Positions 39,025 through 48,474 of a stretch of 64,000 nucleotides of DNA are shown here, piece after piece. Position numbers and translations under genes: made by a program. Origin of the DNA: Blastococcus sp. TF02A-26 (GTDB taxonomy: Bacteria > Actinomycetota > Actinomycetes > Mycobacteriales > Geodermatophilaceae); the NCBI RefSeq assembly GCF_003319125.1, contig NZ_QOHG01000024.1, positions 1-64,000 of the forward strand. Reading direction: 5' to 3'. The notes beneath the pieces are model-generated. The model made no database searches. It had not been told where the DNA came from and was given only the letters and a program-made list of their open reading frames with translations. Within the stretch, counting starts at the first letter, position 1, and every line of letters starts with the position of its first letter.

Positions 39025-39633
39025 ATGAGCAGCAGCACCGCACCAGACACCGGCCCGACCGGCTCGACCGGCGGGGCCCGGGTCACCCGGGACGCCGTCG
39101 ACGCCCAGCACGCCCGCTTCGGCGGCATCAAGTGGGGCGCCGCGTTCTTCGGCTGGCTCTCGGCCAACGGCCTCGCCGTCATCCTCATCGCGCTGGTCGC
39201 GGCGGCCGGGGTGGCGATCGGCCTCACCCAGGGCGTGGACAGCGCGGACGAGGCCGCCGACGAGGCGACCACGATCGGCCTGGGCGGCGGGATCGCCCTG
39301 GTCGTCATCCTCTTCCTGGCCTACCTGGCCGGCGGCTACGTGGCCGGGCGGATGTCCCGGTTCGACGGCTTCCGGCAGGGTCTCGCGGTCTGGCTGATCG
39401 GCCTGCTGGTGGTCGCGGCCCTCGCGGTCGCCGGGCTGGTCTTCGGCAACGAGTACAACGTGCTCGAGCAGCTCAACCTGCCGCGCATCCCGATCGACGA
39501 GGGCACCGGCACCACCGGCGGGATCATCGCCCTGGCCGCCGTCCTCGTGGCCACGCTGATCGGCGCGATCCTCGGTGGCCGCCTCGGCACGCGGTACCAC
39601 CGCAAGGTCGACCGCGCCGGCTTCGACGTCTGA
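39025..39633 (+). CDS. membrane protein with glycine-rich helices
   Basis: A 202-residue membrane protein with four transmembrane segments: about 42-66, 85-107, 117-137 and 170-190. GGGIALVVILFLAYLAGGYVAGRMSRFDGFRQGL is a motif of small actinobacterial membrane proteins often next to PRC-barrel genes. The N terminus is Ser/Thr/Gly-rich and cytosolic. Function unknown; a stress link is inferred from the neighbour. A strong terminator follows. Confidence 0.8.
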   Translation: MSSSTAPDTGPTGSTGGARVTRDAVDAQHARFGGIKWGAAFFGWLSANGLAVILIALVAAAGVAIGLTQGVDSADEAADEATTIGLGGGIALVVILFLAYLAGGYVAGRMSRFDGFRQGLAVWLIGLLVVAALAVAGLVFGNEYNVLEQLNLPRIPIDEGTGTTGGIIALAAVLVATLIGAILGGRLGTRYHRKVDRAGFDV

Positions 39634-39639
39634 TCCCGG

Positions 39640-39688
39640 GACCGACGACGCCCCGACCGCCCGCCCAGGTGGTCGGGGCGTCGTGGTC
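39640..39688 (+). terminator. strong hairpin terminator
   Basis: ACGACGCCCCGACC (39645-39658) with GGTCGGGGCGTCGT (39671-39684) is a perfect 14-base stem, extended by GACC/GGTC past one bulged base. It lies a few bases after the membrane protein stop and just before the GNAT start. Confidence 0.75.
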
Positions 39689-39698
39689 TGATGCGGGA

Positions 39699-40352
39699 GT
39701 GAGCGACGTCCCCACCGTCGTCCGGGTGGGCCTGCCCTCCGTGCGACCGGCCGAGCAGCGCGACGTCCCCCGGATCGCGGCCACCCTGACCGTGGCCCAT
39801 GCCGACTCCCGCTGGACCCGCTGGGCGCTGCCGGAGGACGGCCGGATCCAGCGGCTGACCCGCTGGCACGAGCTGTCGGCCGGCCACCGGGGCGTCTCCA
39901 CCGGCACGGCCTGGGTGACCGAGGACGTCACCGCCGTCGCCACCTGGACCCCGCCGGCCGGCGCCCCGGGGACGACGCCGATGCCGGCCGACGTCCGGGC
40001 GGCGCTGGACCGCGAGCTCCCGGTGCTGTCCGGGGCGCACGCCGCACGGGTCGCCCGCACCCGCGAGCTCGTCGACGCCGCCCGCCCGGCCGGACCGCAC
40101 TGGTGGCTGGAGCACCTGGGCACCCGACCGTCGTCGCGCCGCCAGGGGCTCGGCCGGGCCGTGCTCGGGCCCGCGCTTGACCGCTGCGACGCCGACGGGG
40201 TGCCGGCCGCCACCTCCGTCTACACCTGGGCCGGCGTGCGGTTCCTCCGCGGCTCGGGCTTCGAGGTCGCCGCCTCGTTGCACACCGCCGACGACGAGCT
40301 GCCCGTGTGGGTGCTGGTCCGTCCTCCCGCGCCGGGTGTCGAATCCGGCTGA
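39699..40352 (+). CDS. GNAT family N-acetyltransferase
   Basis: A 217-residue acetyltransferase. WLEHLGTRPSSRRQGLGRAVLGPALDRCDADGVPA is the acetyl-CoA site (R-x-Q-G-L-G-R), and FLRGSGFEV the C-terminal strand. GTG 39699 (VSDVPTVV) starts just after the terminator; the preceding frame is noise. Substrate unknown. Confidence 0.87.
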   Translation: MSDVPTVVRVGLPSVRPAEQRDVPRIAATLTVAHADSRWTRWALPEDGRIQRLTRWHELSAGHRGVSTGTAWVTEDVTAVATWTPPAGAPGTTPMPADVRAALDRELPVLSGAHAARVARTRELVDAARPAGPHWWLEHLGTRPSSRRQGLGRAVLGPALDRCDADGVPAATSVYTWAGVRFLRGSGFEVAASLHTADDELPVWVLVRPPAPGVESG

Positions 40353-40413
40353 TCCCGTTCGTACAGGGGGTGAGCGGACGAAGAGACCGACCGCCGGACA
40401 CCGGGAGACCGCG

Positions 40414-40767
40414 ATGGCCCAGTACCTGCTCAACCTGATCCAGCCCGACGGCGACGCCCCGCCGCCGCCGGAGTTCCTCGCGCCGATCATGCGCGACATC
40501 GCCGCGGTGAACGAGGAGATGCGCGCGGCCGGGGTCTGGGTCTTCGCCGCCGGGCTGCACCCGGCGTCCTCCGCGACCGTGGTGACGCCGACGGGGGACG
40601 ACGTCCTCGTCACCGACGGCCCGTTCGTGGAGGCCAAGGAGCACATCGGCGGGTTCACGCTGATCGAGGCGCCGGACCTCGACAGCGCCCTCTCCTGGGC
40701 CGGGAAGGTCGCCCGCGCCTCGACGCTGCCCATCGAGGTGCGGCCCGTCGCCGACGGCGGGGAGTGA
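40414..40767 (+). CDS. YCII-related DGPF-domain protein
   Basis: A 117-residue ferredoxin-like-fold protein of the YCII superfamily with the DGPF motif ([16 protein letters not shown]). ATG follows GGGAGACC. DGPF proteins are the conserved partners of ECF42 sigma factors, which is exactly the next gene. Their biochemical role is unproven; they may be targets as well as neighbours of the sigma factor. Confidence 0.93.
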   Translation: MAQYLLNLIQPDGDAPPPPEFLAPIMRDIAAVNEEMRAAGVWVFAAGLHPASSATVVTPTGDDVLVTDGPFVEAKEHIGGFTLIEAPDLDSALSWAGKVARASTLPIEVRPVADGGE

Positions 40768-40780
40768 CGGAGCCGCCTCG

Positions 40781-42007
40781 ATGACCTCGATCGAGGACGT
40801 CTTCCGCGAGGCGTACGGCCGCGCGGTCGCCACCCTCACCCGCCTCCTCGGCGACATCGACGCCGCCGAGGAGGCGGTGCAGGACGCGTTCCTCACCGCC
40901 GTCCAGCGCTGGCCGGCCGACGGCGTGCCGCCCAGCCCGGCCGGCTGGATCGTCACCACCGCCCGCAACCGGGCCGTCGACCGGCTGCGGCGCGAGTCGA
41001 CCCGCGCGGCCCGGTACGAGCAGGCCAGGCTGCTGTCCGGACCCGACGAGCTCCCCGAGGAGGGGATCGTGCGCGACGACCGGCTCCGCATGGTCTTCAC
41101 CTGCTGCCACCCGGCGCTCGCCCCGGCGGCGCGGGTGGCGCTCACCCTCCGCCTGGTCGGTGGGCTGACCACCGCCGAGATCGCGCACGCCTTCCACGTG
41201 CCCGAGGCGACGATGGCGCAGCGACTGGTCCGGGCCAAGGCGAAGATCCGGGACGCCCGGATCCCCTACCGGGTGCCGGCCGAGGCGGACCTGCCCGACC
41301 GGCTGGCCGGGGTGCTCGCCGTCGTCTACCTCGTCTTCACGGAGGGGCACACGGCCAGCGCCGGGGCGGAGCTGGTCCGCACCGACCTCTGCGCCGAGGC
41401 GATCCGGCTCGGGCGCGCCCTGGTCGAGCTGATGCCCGACGAGCCGGAGGCCCTCGGCCTCCTGGCGCTGATGCTGCTCACCGAGGCGCGGCGCCCGGCG
41501 CGGGTGTCGCCGTCCGGGGAGCTGGTGCTCCTGGCCGAGCAGGACCGCACGCGGTGGGACGCCGCGCTGGTCGCCGAGGGCCAGCACCTGGTCCGCCGCT
41601 GCCTGCGCCGGAACGCGCCCGGGCCGTACCAGGTGCAGGCGGCCATCCAGGCGGTGCACGCGGACGCCCGGACAGCGGCCGACACCGACTGGCGCCAGGT
41701 CGTCGTCCTCTACGACCACCTGATGGCCCTCGCACCCTCGCCCGTGGTGGCGCTGAACCGGGCGGTGGCCGTGGCCGAGGTCGACGGTCCGGCGGTCGGG
41801 CTGGCGGCGCTGGAGGGGGTCGACCTGCCGCGGTCGCACCTGCTGCCCGCCGTCCGCGCCGACCTGCTCCGCCGGCTGGACCGGGCGACCGACGCGGTCG
41901 CGGCCTACGACGAGGCGCTCGCCCTGGTCGGCACCGAGCCCGAAGCCGCCTTCCTCCGCAGGCGCCGCGATGAGTCGGCGGCGCTCCAGCGGTCGGAGAG
42001 GGCATGA
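40781..42007 (+). CDS. ECF42-type RNA polymerase sigma factor with C-terminal TPR-like extension
   Basis: A 408-residue sigma factor, longer than simple ECFs. Sigma-2 (about 8-75, [24 protein letters not shown]) and sigma-4 (about 105-160, [28 protein letters not shown]) are followed by a roughly 230-residue helical extension with DUF6596/TPR-like content ([40 protein letters not shown]). ECF42 factors have no anti-sigma and depend on this extension. It is coupled to the DGPF gene upstream and DUF1905 downstream. Confidence 0.93.
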   Translation: MTSIEDVFREAYGRAVATLTRLLGDIDAAEEAVQDAFLTAVQRWPADGVPPSPAGWIVTTARNRAVDRLRRESTRAARYEQARLLSGPDELPEEGIVRDDRLRMVFTCCHPALAPAARVALTLRLVGGLTTAEIAHAFHVPEATMAQRLVRAKAKIRDARIPYRVPAEADLPDRLAGVLAVVYLVFTEGHTASAGAELVRTDLCAEAIRLGRALVELMPDEPEALGLLALMLLTEARRPARVSPSGELVLLAEQDRTRWDAALVAEGQHLVRRCLRRNAPGPYQVQAAIQAVHADARTAADTDWRQVVVLYDHLMALAPSPVVALNRAVAVAEVDGPAVGLAALEGVDLPRSHLLPAVRADLLRRLDRATDAVAAYDEALALVGTEPEAAFLRRRRDESAALQRSERA

Positions 42008-42279
42008 GCACCCCCCTGGACGTCACCTTCAGCGCGCCCATCGAGAAGGACGGCGCCTTCCCCACCTACCTGACCGTGCCGGACTCGGCGGAGCTGCTGG
42101 GCACCCGCCGCGCGGTCAAGGTCACCGGCACGACCGACGGGCACCCGTTCGCCGCGACCCTCATGCCGTCCGGCAGCGGACCGCACTGGCTGCCGCTGCG
42201 CAGGGAGATCTGCACCGCGATCGGCAAGAGCGGTGCCGGGGAGACGGTGACCGTGCACCTGCAGGAGCGGCTCTCGTGA
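42004..42279 (+). CDS. DUF1905 domain protein
   Basis: A 91-residue beta-barrel protein ([50 protein letters not shown]) matching the DUF1905 family, function unknown. The ATG overlaps the sigma-factor stop (ATGA) and its own stop overlaps the VOC gene (GTGA), so all four genes from 40414 form one unit. It is probably a member of the ECF42 regulon. Confidence 0.9.
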   Translation: MSTPLDVTFSAPIEKDGAFPTYLTVPDSAELLGTRRAVKVTGTTDGHPFAATLMPSGSGPHWLPLRREICTAIGKSGAGETVTVHLQERLS

Positions 42280-42626
42280 CCGTCGACCTCTTCGCCGGGC
42301 TCCCGGTCCGCGACCGCGGGCGCGCGATCGCCTGGTACGAACGGCTGCTCGGCTCGGCTCCGTCCTTCCTCCCGAACGACACCGAGGCAGTATGGGACCT
42401 CACCGAGCACGGCTACCTGTTCGTCGACGAGCGGCCACAGCACGCCGGCGGCGGGATGGTCACGATCTTCGTCGACGACTACGAGGAGCGGTTGGCCGCG
42501 ATCGCCGCGCGGGGCATCGAGCCGGCCGTGCGCGAGGTCTACGAGAACGGCGTCCGGCACGCCACGTTCCGCGACCCGGACGGCAACGAGGTCTCCTTCG
42601 GCGGCCCACCCGACGAGGGGGCCTGA
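42276..42626 (+). CDS. VOC-superfamily (glyoxalase-like) protein
   Basis: A 116-residue vicinal-oxygen-chelate protein. VDLFAGLPVRDRGRAIAWYERLLG and ENGVRHATFRDPDGNEVSFGG are the paired beta-alpha-beta-beta-beta motifs, the latter with the usual metal Glu. It may be a glyoxalase, dioxygenase or resistance-type protein. The start is GTG in a GTGA overlap. Confidence 0.87.
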   Translation: MTVDLFAGLPVRDRGRAIAWYERLLGSAPSFLPNDTEAVWDLTEHGYLFVDERPQHAGGGMVTIFVDDYEERLAAIAARGIEPAVREVYENGVRHATFRDPDGNEVSFGGPPDEGA

Positions 42627-42978
42627 TCACGCGGCACCCGGGGAGACGATCCCGCGGGAACGTCCTGCCCGTCACTGCCGAGGCACGTCGCCTCGTGGCG
42701 CACGGCACCCGACCGGCGCTGGATCGACCTCTACGGACCTGTCTGCGGCCCCCTCGTGACAGCTGTGCCGATCGGCGGGACCGTCACCGGCGACCAGCTG
42801 GCACACGGTCTCCCGGACCGATCCTGGGCTCCCTGCTCCTGATCAGCTCGCTCTGGCGGCCAGGAGAGCAGAGGTCCAGCGAATCGGGCGACGAGCCGAC
42901 GTCGTGCAACTCCTCGCACGCCCCTGACGTCGCCCCCGGGGACACCGACCAGCGGCTCGTCGAGCAGGGATCAGGCGG
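42627..42978. other. intergenic region with no recognised gene
   Basis: About 350 bases between the VOC gene and arfB, both genes ending toward it. I see no start with a ribosome-binding site and no recognisable protein. Its base composition looks slightly less GC-rich than its neighbours. It may be a decayed gene. A short GAGGCACGTCGCCTC-type repeat near 42680 is the only structure. Confidence 0.5.
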
Positions 42979-43419
42979 TCAGTCCCAGGTGTTCCGGCGG
43001 CGCTTGAGCTCGCCGCGCTGCTTCTTCGCCGCGATCCGGCGCTCCTGCGACCCCCGCGTCGGCTTGGTGCGGCGGCGGGCCGGTGGAGGCGGGGCGAGCG
43101 CGGCGCGGAGGACGGCGGCCAGCCGCTCCCGGGCCGCCTGCCGGTTGCGCAGCTGCTGCCGGTGCTCGGAGGCGACGACGGTCAGCACGCCGTCGACCAG
43201 CCGCGACGACAGCCGGTCGGCGAGCCGGGCCCGCTGGGGGTCGGTCAGGCCGGGCAGCTCGAGCGGAGAGACCGAGAGCTCGACCCGCGAGTCGGCGGTG
43301 TTGACGCCCTGCCCGCCCGGCCCGGACGAGCGGGAGAACCGCCACCGCAGGTCCGCTGCGGGGACGACGAGGGCGCCGGTGACCGCGAGGTCACCGGCCG
43401 CGTCGTCGGAGGCGGGCAC
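42979..43419 (-). CDS. arfB: alternative ribosome-rescue peptidyl-tRNA hydrolase
   Basis: Frees stalled ribosomes by peptidyl-tRNA hydrolysis. The 146 residues have the catalytic GGQ in SSGPGGQGVNTADSRVELS, and the basic C-terminal tail (about 105-146, PPPPARRRTKPTRGSQERRIAAKKQRGELKRRR) that enters the empty mRNA channel. GTG start at 43417-43419; a shorter start is possible. No tmRNA gene was seen in this window. Confidence 0.93.
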   Translation of the reverse strand: MPASDDAAGDLAVTGALVVPAADLRWRFSRSSGPGGQGVNTADSRVELSVSPLELPGLTDPQRARLADRLSSRLVDGVLTVVASEHRQQLRNRQAARERLAAVLRAALAPPPPARRRTKPTRGSQERRIAAKKQRGELKRRRNTWD

Positions 43420-43452
43420 CCGGACAGTCTGCGGTGCGCGGCAACCGGTTTC

Positions 43453-43971
43453 TCAGGCGGCGACCGGGACGGGGTCGGCTCCCCCGGCGGCGCCGGGGCG
43501 GCAGCGGACCAGCCGGCGCAGCGTCAGCCAGGCGCCACGACCGGCCCCGTGGGTCTCCAGAGCCTCGACCGCGTAGTTCGAGCAGGTCGGGGTGAACTGG
43601 CAGCACGGCGGCCGCTTCGGGCTGACCTCGCGCTGGTACACGCGCACCGCGGCGACCAGCCGGTCGGCGAACCGGCCACCGCCGGCGCCGGCGCGGTGGA
43701 CGTGCCGCGCCGTCGTCGGCGCCAGGTAGACCATCTCCATGCCGCAGCCGATGGCGTTGGCCAGGCAGCAGCCGGTGTTGAGGAACAGCAGGTCGCGCAG
43801 GCAGGAGTCGTTGTCCCGCCGCCGCCCGTAGCCGTAGCCCGGTGGCGGCCCGTAGCCCCGCCCGTAGCCGCCCCCGTAGCCGCCGTACCCCCGAGGCGGT
43901 CCGTAGCCGCGCCCCCAACCGGGGCCGCCCCGCCGTCGCCGGCCGCCGCCGCTGCTCCAGATGAAGACCAT
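43453..43971 (-). CDS. yidD: YidD membrane-insertion factor with Gly/Tyr-rich N terminus
   Basis: The C-terminal roughly 85 residues are Yid[38 protein letters not shown] with the CCQFTPTCS signature. It aids insertion of membrane proteins by YidC. Unlike the usual 70-110 residues, this one has 172, because a Gly/Tyr/Arg low-complexity segment (about 8-55, GYG and RGYG repeats) and a Cys-containing LLFLNTGCC stretch precede the domain. ATG 43969-43971 was chosen over an unsupported upstream ATG. It is not beside rnpA or yidC here. Confidence 0.9.
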   Translation of the reverse strand: MVFIWSSGGGRRRRGGPGWGRGYGPPRGYGGYGGGYGRGYGPPPGYGYGRRRDNDSCLRDLLFLNTGCCLANAIGCGMEMVYLAPTTARHVHRAGAGGGRFADRLVAAVRVYQREVSPKRPPCCQFTPTCSNYAVEALETHGAGRGAWLTLRRLVRCRPGAAGGADPVPVAA

Positions 43972-44023
43972 GCGCCGATCCTCGGGGACCCCCGGCACCG
44001 GCGCAGCGCGGAGGATGGTGCGC

Positions 44024-44935
44024 GTGCCCCGACCGACCCTCGCCGCCGCCCTCACCGCCGGGCCCGTGGTGCTCGACGGCGGGCTGTCCACCGAGCTGGA
44101 GGCCCGCGGCTCCGACGTGTCGACGGCGCTGTGGTCGGCACGGCTGCTGCGCGACGACCCGGCAGCGGTCGTGGCCGCGCACGCCGCGTTCGCCGCGGCC
44201 GGCGCCCAGGTGGTGACGACGGCGAGCTACCAGGCGTCGGTCGAGGGCTTCGGCACCGCGTTCGGGCTGGACCGGGCCGGCGCGCTGCGGCTGGTGGCGC
44301 GGTCGGTCGAGCTGGCCCGGGAGGGCGCTCCGGACGCCTGGGTGGCCGGCTCGGTCGGGCCCTACGGCGCCGCGCTCGCCGACGGGTCGGAGTACACCGG
44401 CGCCTACGTGGACGACCTGACCGTGCGGGACCTGCGGGAGTTCCACCGGCCGCGGATGGAGGCCCTCGCCGGGGCCGGCGCCGACGTCCTCGCCTGCGAG
44501 ACCGTCCCCGCGGCCCGCGAGGCCGAGGCGCTCCTCGTCGAGGCCGACGACCTCGGGGTCCCGGTGTGGCTGTCGCTGACCACCGTCCGCGACGCCGCGG
44601 GTCTGGCCCGGACGCGGCGGGGCGAGCTGGCGGCCGACGTCCTCGCGATGGCCGCGGACCTCGACGTCGTCCTCGCCGTCGGCGTCAACTGCACCGACCC
44701 GGCCGGGGTCCCCGCCGGGGTGGCCGCGGCGGCGACCAGCGGCCGGCCCGTCGTCGCCTACCCGAACAGCGGCGAGGGCTGGGACGCGACCGCCCGGCGG
44801 TGGACGGGCACGCCGGGCGTCGACCCGGCCGCGGTCCCAGGCTGGCTCGCCGCCGGCGCGCGGCTGGTCGGCGGCTGCTGCCGCGTCGGTCCGGCGGACG
44901 TCCGGGCGATCGCCGCCGTCCTCGGGCGGGCCTGA
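44024..44935 (+). CDS. mmuM: homocysteine S-methyltransferase
   Basis: Transfers a methyl group from S-methylmethionine or AdoMet to homocysteine. The 303-residue TIM barrel has [39 protein letters not shown], the zinc ligand Cys in GVNCTDP, and the paired Cys in [11 protein letters not shown] at 44024 lies nine bases after GGAGG; the earlier ATG at 44015 sits too near that site. The stop and that of the convergent acyltransferase lie in one short palindrome. Confidence 0.92.
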   Translation: MPRPTLAAALTAGPVVLDGGLSTELEARGSDVSTALWSARLLRDDPAAVVAAHAAFAAAGAQVVTTASYQASVEGFGTAFGLDRAGALRLVARSVELAREGAPDAWVAGSVGPYGAALADGSEYTGAYVDDLTVRDLREFHRPRMEALAGAGADVLACETVPAAREAEALLVEADDLGVPVWLSLTTVRDAAGLARTRRGELAADVLAMAADLDVVLAVGVNCTDPAGVPAGVAAAATSGRPVVAYPNSGEGWDATARRWTGTPGVDPAAVPGWLAAGARLVGGCCRVGPADVRAIAAVLGRA

Positions 44936-44942
44936 GCCCGGC

Positions 44943-47102
44943 TCAGTCGCTCCCGAGGAGCTCCACCAGCGGGCCGGCGACCGCGCCGGTGAGGGTCCGG
45001 GTGTAGGTCGCGGTCAGGTGGTCGGTGTCGCGGTAGACGATGATCCCGCCGATGACCGCCGGGCAGCGCTCACCCGGGCAGATCCACGGGGTCAGGTCCA
45101 GCACCCGGACCCCCGGGATCGCGGCCGCGGCCTGGAGTTCCGGGCTGCCGTCCCAGACCGCCTCCGCCCGGTCGAACGCGCACTCGCTCAGCTCGTCGAC
45201 GTGCAGGGCGATGCAGTCGGGGACCATGAACTGCGGCCGGGGCACGTCGCGCATCGCGATGACCCGGATGCCCGCCTCCACGAGCGGCGCCCACGCCTCC
45301 TGGAGGCCACGGGCCATCAGGTACGCGCCCTCCCGCGGGTTGCGGAGGCCCTCGGGGCCGTTCATCCAGTAGCGGCTCGTCCCGATCAGCACGGCGTCCG
45401 GGGGGTCGGCCAGCAGGTCGGCCAGGAGCGCGGCGTTGCGCTGCGCGCAGTCGCTGGGCACGGGCTCGACGAAGTCCGTCTGCGGGGACACGAACGGGCA
45501 CGCGCTGCGGGTGTGCAGGTCCAGGCGCCAGCCGTTGGCGGCGGCCACCCGCTCGACGGCGGGCGCGAAGTGGTCGGCGTGCGAGTCGCCGATCAGCGCG
45601 ACGGTGGTCTCGCTGTCGGGGTCGCCGAAGCTGCAGTCGACGCGCCACGGCCCGTCCTCGGGCCAGTCGAGGACGCATCCCGGCCGGTCGAAGGCCGGGT
45701 AGTCGTACGGGGCGTTGATCGTGTCCGGGACGATCGACGGGAAGGAGTCGACGGGGACCCCGTTCGTGGGGTCGGCCATCAGCGCGGCGGCGCCCGGGTA
45801 CACCGAGGAGTCCACCGCCTCGGCCGGCACCGGGCCGGTGGGCCGCGGCACCTGGTGCTGCACGCCCAGCGCGGCGACCACCGCCACGAGCATGCAGATC
45901 GCCCCCACCTGCAGCGTCCGGACGCTGTCCCGGCGCAGACCCCGCGCGGCGAGCACCGGCTGCTCCACGAGCCGCAGGCTCAGCCAGGCCAGGACGAGCG
46001 AGGCCGCGACGAGCAGCAGCGCCCGCGGCGTGCCCAGCTCCTCCTCCGCGACGGCGGCGCCGATGACCAGGACCGGCCAGTGCCAGAGGTACAGGGAGTA
46101 GGAGAGGCCGCCGAGCCAGACCATGGGCCCGCTGGAGAGCAGGCGGTTCTCGTCCGGAGCGGTCCTCGCCAGACCACCGGCGAGGACGGCGACCGCGCCC
46201 AGCGTCGGCAGCAGCGCCGCCGAGCCGGGGAACGGGGTCGCGTCGTCGACGGTGACCGCGGCGTATGCGATCGCGGCGAGCCCCACCCACTGGAGGGCCT
46301 GCGCCGGCCGGCCGCGGAGGACGAGGGTGGCGGGCAGCACCGCCAGGCCCGCGCCGAGGGCGAGCTCCCACAGCCGCGTCGTCGTCACGAAGTACGCCGG
46401 GGCGGGGTTGGCGCCCGTCAGGTGCACCGACCACAGCAGGGACGGGACGGCGATCAGCACGAGCGGCAGCCAGACGTGCCGGCGCGACGGCGCCGCGGCG
46501 GTCAGCCGGCGGACCAGGAGCCCCGCGAGGACGAACGCCAGCGGCCAGACCAGGTAGAACTGCTCCTCCACGGCCAGCGACCAGAAGTGCTGGAGCGGGG
46601 ACGGGGCCTGCCCGAGGGCCGAGTAGTCGACGGAGCGGGCGGCGAGGTCCCAGTTCACGACGTACAGGGCGCTGGTGAGGATCTCCCGGCCGATCTGCAG
46701 CCACCGTGTCTGCGGGAGCAGCAGGACCGTCGCCGCGGCCACGGCCAGGAGGGTGACCGTCGCCGCCGGAAGGATGCGCCGCACGCGGCGGGCGTAGAAA
46801 CCGCGGAGCGAGACCGTGCCCCGCTCCTCCAGCTCCCGGACCAGGCCCTGGGTGATGAGGAAGCCGGAGATCACGAAGAACACGTCGACGCCGACGAATC
46901 CGCCGGACAGGCCCGGGACGCCCGCGTGCGCCAGGACGACCAGCGCCACGGCCACCGCGCGCAGGCCCTGGATGTCGGCGCGGAACACGTGCCGCGGACG
47001 GGCCGGAGCCGGCTCGGACGTGCGGAGGGGCTCCACGGTCACCGGGAGGGTGAGCGCCGGGTCCGCCTCGTCGGTGGCCCCGGCCGTGTGCCTGCCTCGC
47101 AT
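44943..47102 (-). CDS. acyltransferase 3 / SGNH fusion (OafA-type)
   Basis: A 719-residue membrane enzyme for O-acetylation of extracellular sugars or lipids. The acyltransferase-3 domain (about 40-400, ten helices, FRADIQGLRAVAVALVVLAHAG, FVGVDVFFVISGFL with the catalytic His, SLAVEEQFYLVWPL) is followed by an extracytoplasmic SGNH hydrolase domain (about 490-719, ALIGDSHADHFAPAV). The target polymer is unknown. ATG at 47100-47102. The 5' end is close to the SDR terminator, with no partner genes. Confidence 0.92.
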   Translation of the reverse strand: MRGRHTAGATDEADPALTLPVTVEPLRTSEPAPARPRHVFRADIQGLRAVAVALVVLAHAGVPGLSGGFVGVDVFFVISGFLITQGLVRELEERGTVSLRGFYARRVRRILPAATVTLLAVAAATVLLLPQTRWLQIGREILTSALYVVNWDLAARSVDYSALGQAPSPLQHFWSLAVEEQFYLVWPLAFVLAGLLVRRLTAAAPSRRHVWLPLVLIAVPSLLWSVHLTGANPAPAYFVTTTRLWELALGAGLAVLPATLVLRGRPAQALQWVGLAAIAYAAVTVDDATPFPGSAALLPTLGAVAVLAGGLARTAPDENRLLSSGPMVWLGGLSYSLYLWHWPVLVIGAAVAEEELGTPRALLLVAASLVLAWLSLRLVEQPVLAARGLRRDSVRTLQVGAICMLVAVVAALGVQHQVPRPTGPVPAEAVDSSVYPGAAALMADPTNGVPVDSFPSIVPDTINAPYDYPAFDRPGCVLDWPEDGPWRVDCSFGDPDSETTVALIGDSHADHFAPAVERVAAANGWRLDLHTRSACPFVSPQTDFVEPVPSDCAQRNAALLADLLADPPDAVLIGTSRYWMNGPEGLRNPREGAYLMARGLQEAWAPLVEAGIRVIAMRDVPRPQFMVPDCIALHVDELSECAFDRAEAVWDGSPELQAAAAIPGVRVLDLTPWICPGERCPAVIGGIIVYRDTDHLTATYTRTLTGAVAGPLVELLGSD

Positions 47103-47287
47103 GGACGTCCTCGATCAGGGGCCACGTCCGGGGAGACCCGGGTGGCGCGGAGGGCTGTGGTCGACCGCACAGCCGCTGGCTCGCCCGGGACGGTACATCG
47201 ATCCGGGATCCCGCCGGTCCGTGTCCGCGGGAGGCCCTACACCCCCACGGCACAGCGGCCACGGCGACCCCAGTCGCCGCAGCCGCC

Positions 47288-47330
47288 CCGGAGGAGATCG
47301 GTCGGCGTGTCGCCGACCGATCTCCTCCGG
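47288..47330 (-). terminator. terminator, 20-base perfect stem
   Basis: 47288-47307 and 47311-47330 are exact reverse complements with a three-base loop (TGT). The hairpin starts nine bases after the stop of the SDR gene at 47339 and separates it from the acyltransferase. No U tract. Confidence 0.8.
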
Positions 47331-47338
47331 GCCCGCGG

Positions 47339-48196
47339 TCAGAGGATGGGGTTGCCGCCGGTGACGGCGACGCGGGCGCCGGAGACGTAGGACGCCTCGT
47401 CGCTGGCCAGCAACACGTAGACCGGCGCGAGCTCGGCCGGCTGACCGGCGCGGCCCATCGGCACCTGCTGACCGAAGCTGCCGACCTTCTCCGGCGGCAT
47501 CGTCGAGGGGATCAGCGGCGTCCAGACCGGTCCCGGCGCGACGCTGTTCGCGCGGATGCCCTTCTCCGCGTACATCTGCGCCAGGCTCGCGGTGAAGTTG
47601 GCGATGCCGGCCTTGGTCATCGCGTACGGCGCCAGGCTCGGGCTCGGCATGTCCGAGTTCACCGACGAGGAGTTGATGATCGCGCCGCCCGAGGGCATGT
47701 GCGGGATCACGTCCTTGCAGAGGATGAACATCGCGGTGAGGTTCGTGGCGAGGGTGTGGTCCCACTCCTCGTCCGGGACCTCCTCCAGGGTGTCGTGCGT
47801 CATCTGGAAGGCGGCGTTGTTGACCAGGATGTCGACCTTGCCGAACTCCTCGACGGCCTTCGGGATGATCGTCTTGGCGTGCGCCCGGTCGGAGAGGTCA
47901 CCGGGGACCAGCACGCACTTCCGGCCGGCCTGCTCCACGTACTTGGCGGTGTCCTGCGCGTCCTCGTGCTCGGACAGGTAGGAGATGAGGACGTCGGCGC
48001 CCTCGCGGGCGAAGGCGATGGCCACGGCACGGCCGATGCCGCTGTCGCCGCCGGTGATGACGGCGGACTTGCCGGTGAGCTTCCCGGAGCCGGTGTAGCT
48101 CTCCTCGCCGTGGTCGGGCTTCGGGTCCATCTCCCCGAGGGTTCCGGGCGGGGTCTGCTGCTGCTCGGGCTGCGACTCGGGACGGGGTGACGACAC
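47339..48196 (-). CDS. SDR oxidoreductase (general-stress type)
   Basis: A 285-residue SDR with an unstructured Gln/Pro-rich lead (about 1-40), TGGDSGIG cofactor loop, NNAA, INSSS and YAMTK catalytic elements. The PVWTPLIPSTMPPEKVGSFG segment is typical of YhdF/GsiB-linked stress SDRs in soil bacteria. The substrate is unknown. The start is GTG (VSSPRPESQ). It stands as a single-gene unit with a strong terminator. Confidence 0.9.
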   Translation of the reverse strand: MSSPRPESQPEQQQTPPGTLGEMDPKPDHGEESYTGSGKLTGKSAVITGGDSGIGRAVAIAFAREGADVLISYLSEHEDAQDTAKYVEQAGRKCVLVPGDLSDRAHAKTIIPKAVEEFGKVDILVNNAAFQMTHDTLEEVPDEEWDHTLATNLTAMFILCKDVIPHMPSGGAIINSSSVNSDMPSPSLAPYAMTKAGIANFTASLAQMYAEKGIRANSVAPGPVWTPLIPSTMPPEKVGSFGQQVPMGRAGQPAELAPVYVLLASDEASYVSGARVAVTGGNPIL

Positions 48197-48279
48197 GGGT
48201 TCCTCCTGCTGCGTGCGGCGATGCGGCGCGGGGACTGCTCCCCCACTGCCTCGCCGTCGCGCCTACCCGCCCCGAACAG

Positions 48280-48318
48280 CACGGAACCGGCCGGGCTGGT
48301 GCCCGACCGGTTCCCGTG
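48280..48318 (-). terminator. hairpin after the 41-residue gene
   Basis: The two arms (48280-48296 and 48301-48318) pair over about 17 bases with one bulge and one mismatch around TGGT. It lies about 15 bases after the stop of the small gene at 48333, as a terminator should. Confidence 0.6.
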
Positions 48319-48332
48319 TGCGCGTGCTGCGA

Positions 48333-48458
48333 TCAGGCCGCGCGTGCCACCTGCTGGTGCGCCGCCGCCGGCAGCTCCCAGCGCATCTCCATGTGCCGGT
48401 GCCCCGCCTTGTCGACGACGGGCACCCACCTGACCAACGGTCGTTCCTCAACGCGCAT
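48333..48458 (-). CDS. small hypothetical protein (41 residues)
   Basis: Reads MRVEERPLVRWVPVV...HRHMEMRWELPAAA, a mixed basic/aromatic peptide ending in an Ala-rich tail. Support comes from a complete frame from ATG (48456-48458) to TGA (48333-48335), a downstream terminator hairpin, and GAGAGG about ten bases before the start. Three AGGTGAAC direct repeats lie upstream at 48475-48515. I recognise the VRWV...MEMRW pattern as resembling small actinobacterial proteins of unknown function, but cannot name it. Confidence 0.6.
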   Translation of the reverse strand: MRVEERPLVRWVPVVDKAGHRHMEMRWELPAAAHQQVARAA

Positions 48459-48474
48459 CGTGCGTCCGCCTCTC

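Noticed and set aside
42731-42919. 62-codon minus-strand frame in the gap at 42.7 kb
   Set aside because: No ribosome-binding site, Arg/Pro-rich shadow composition and no neighbour pattern.
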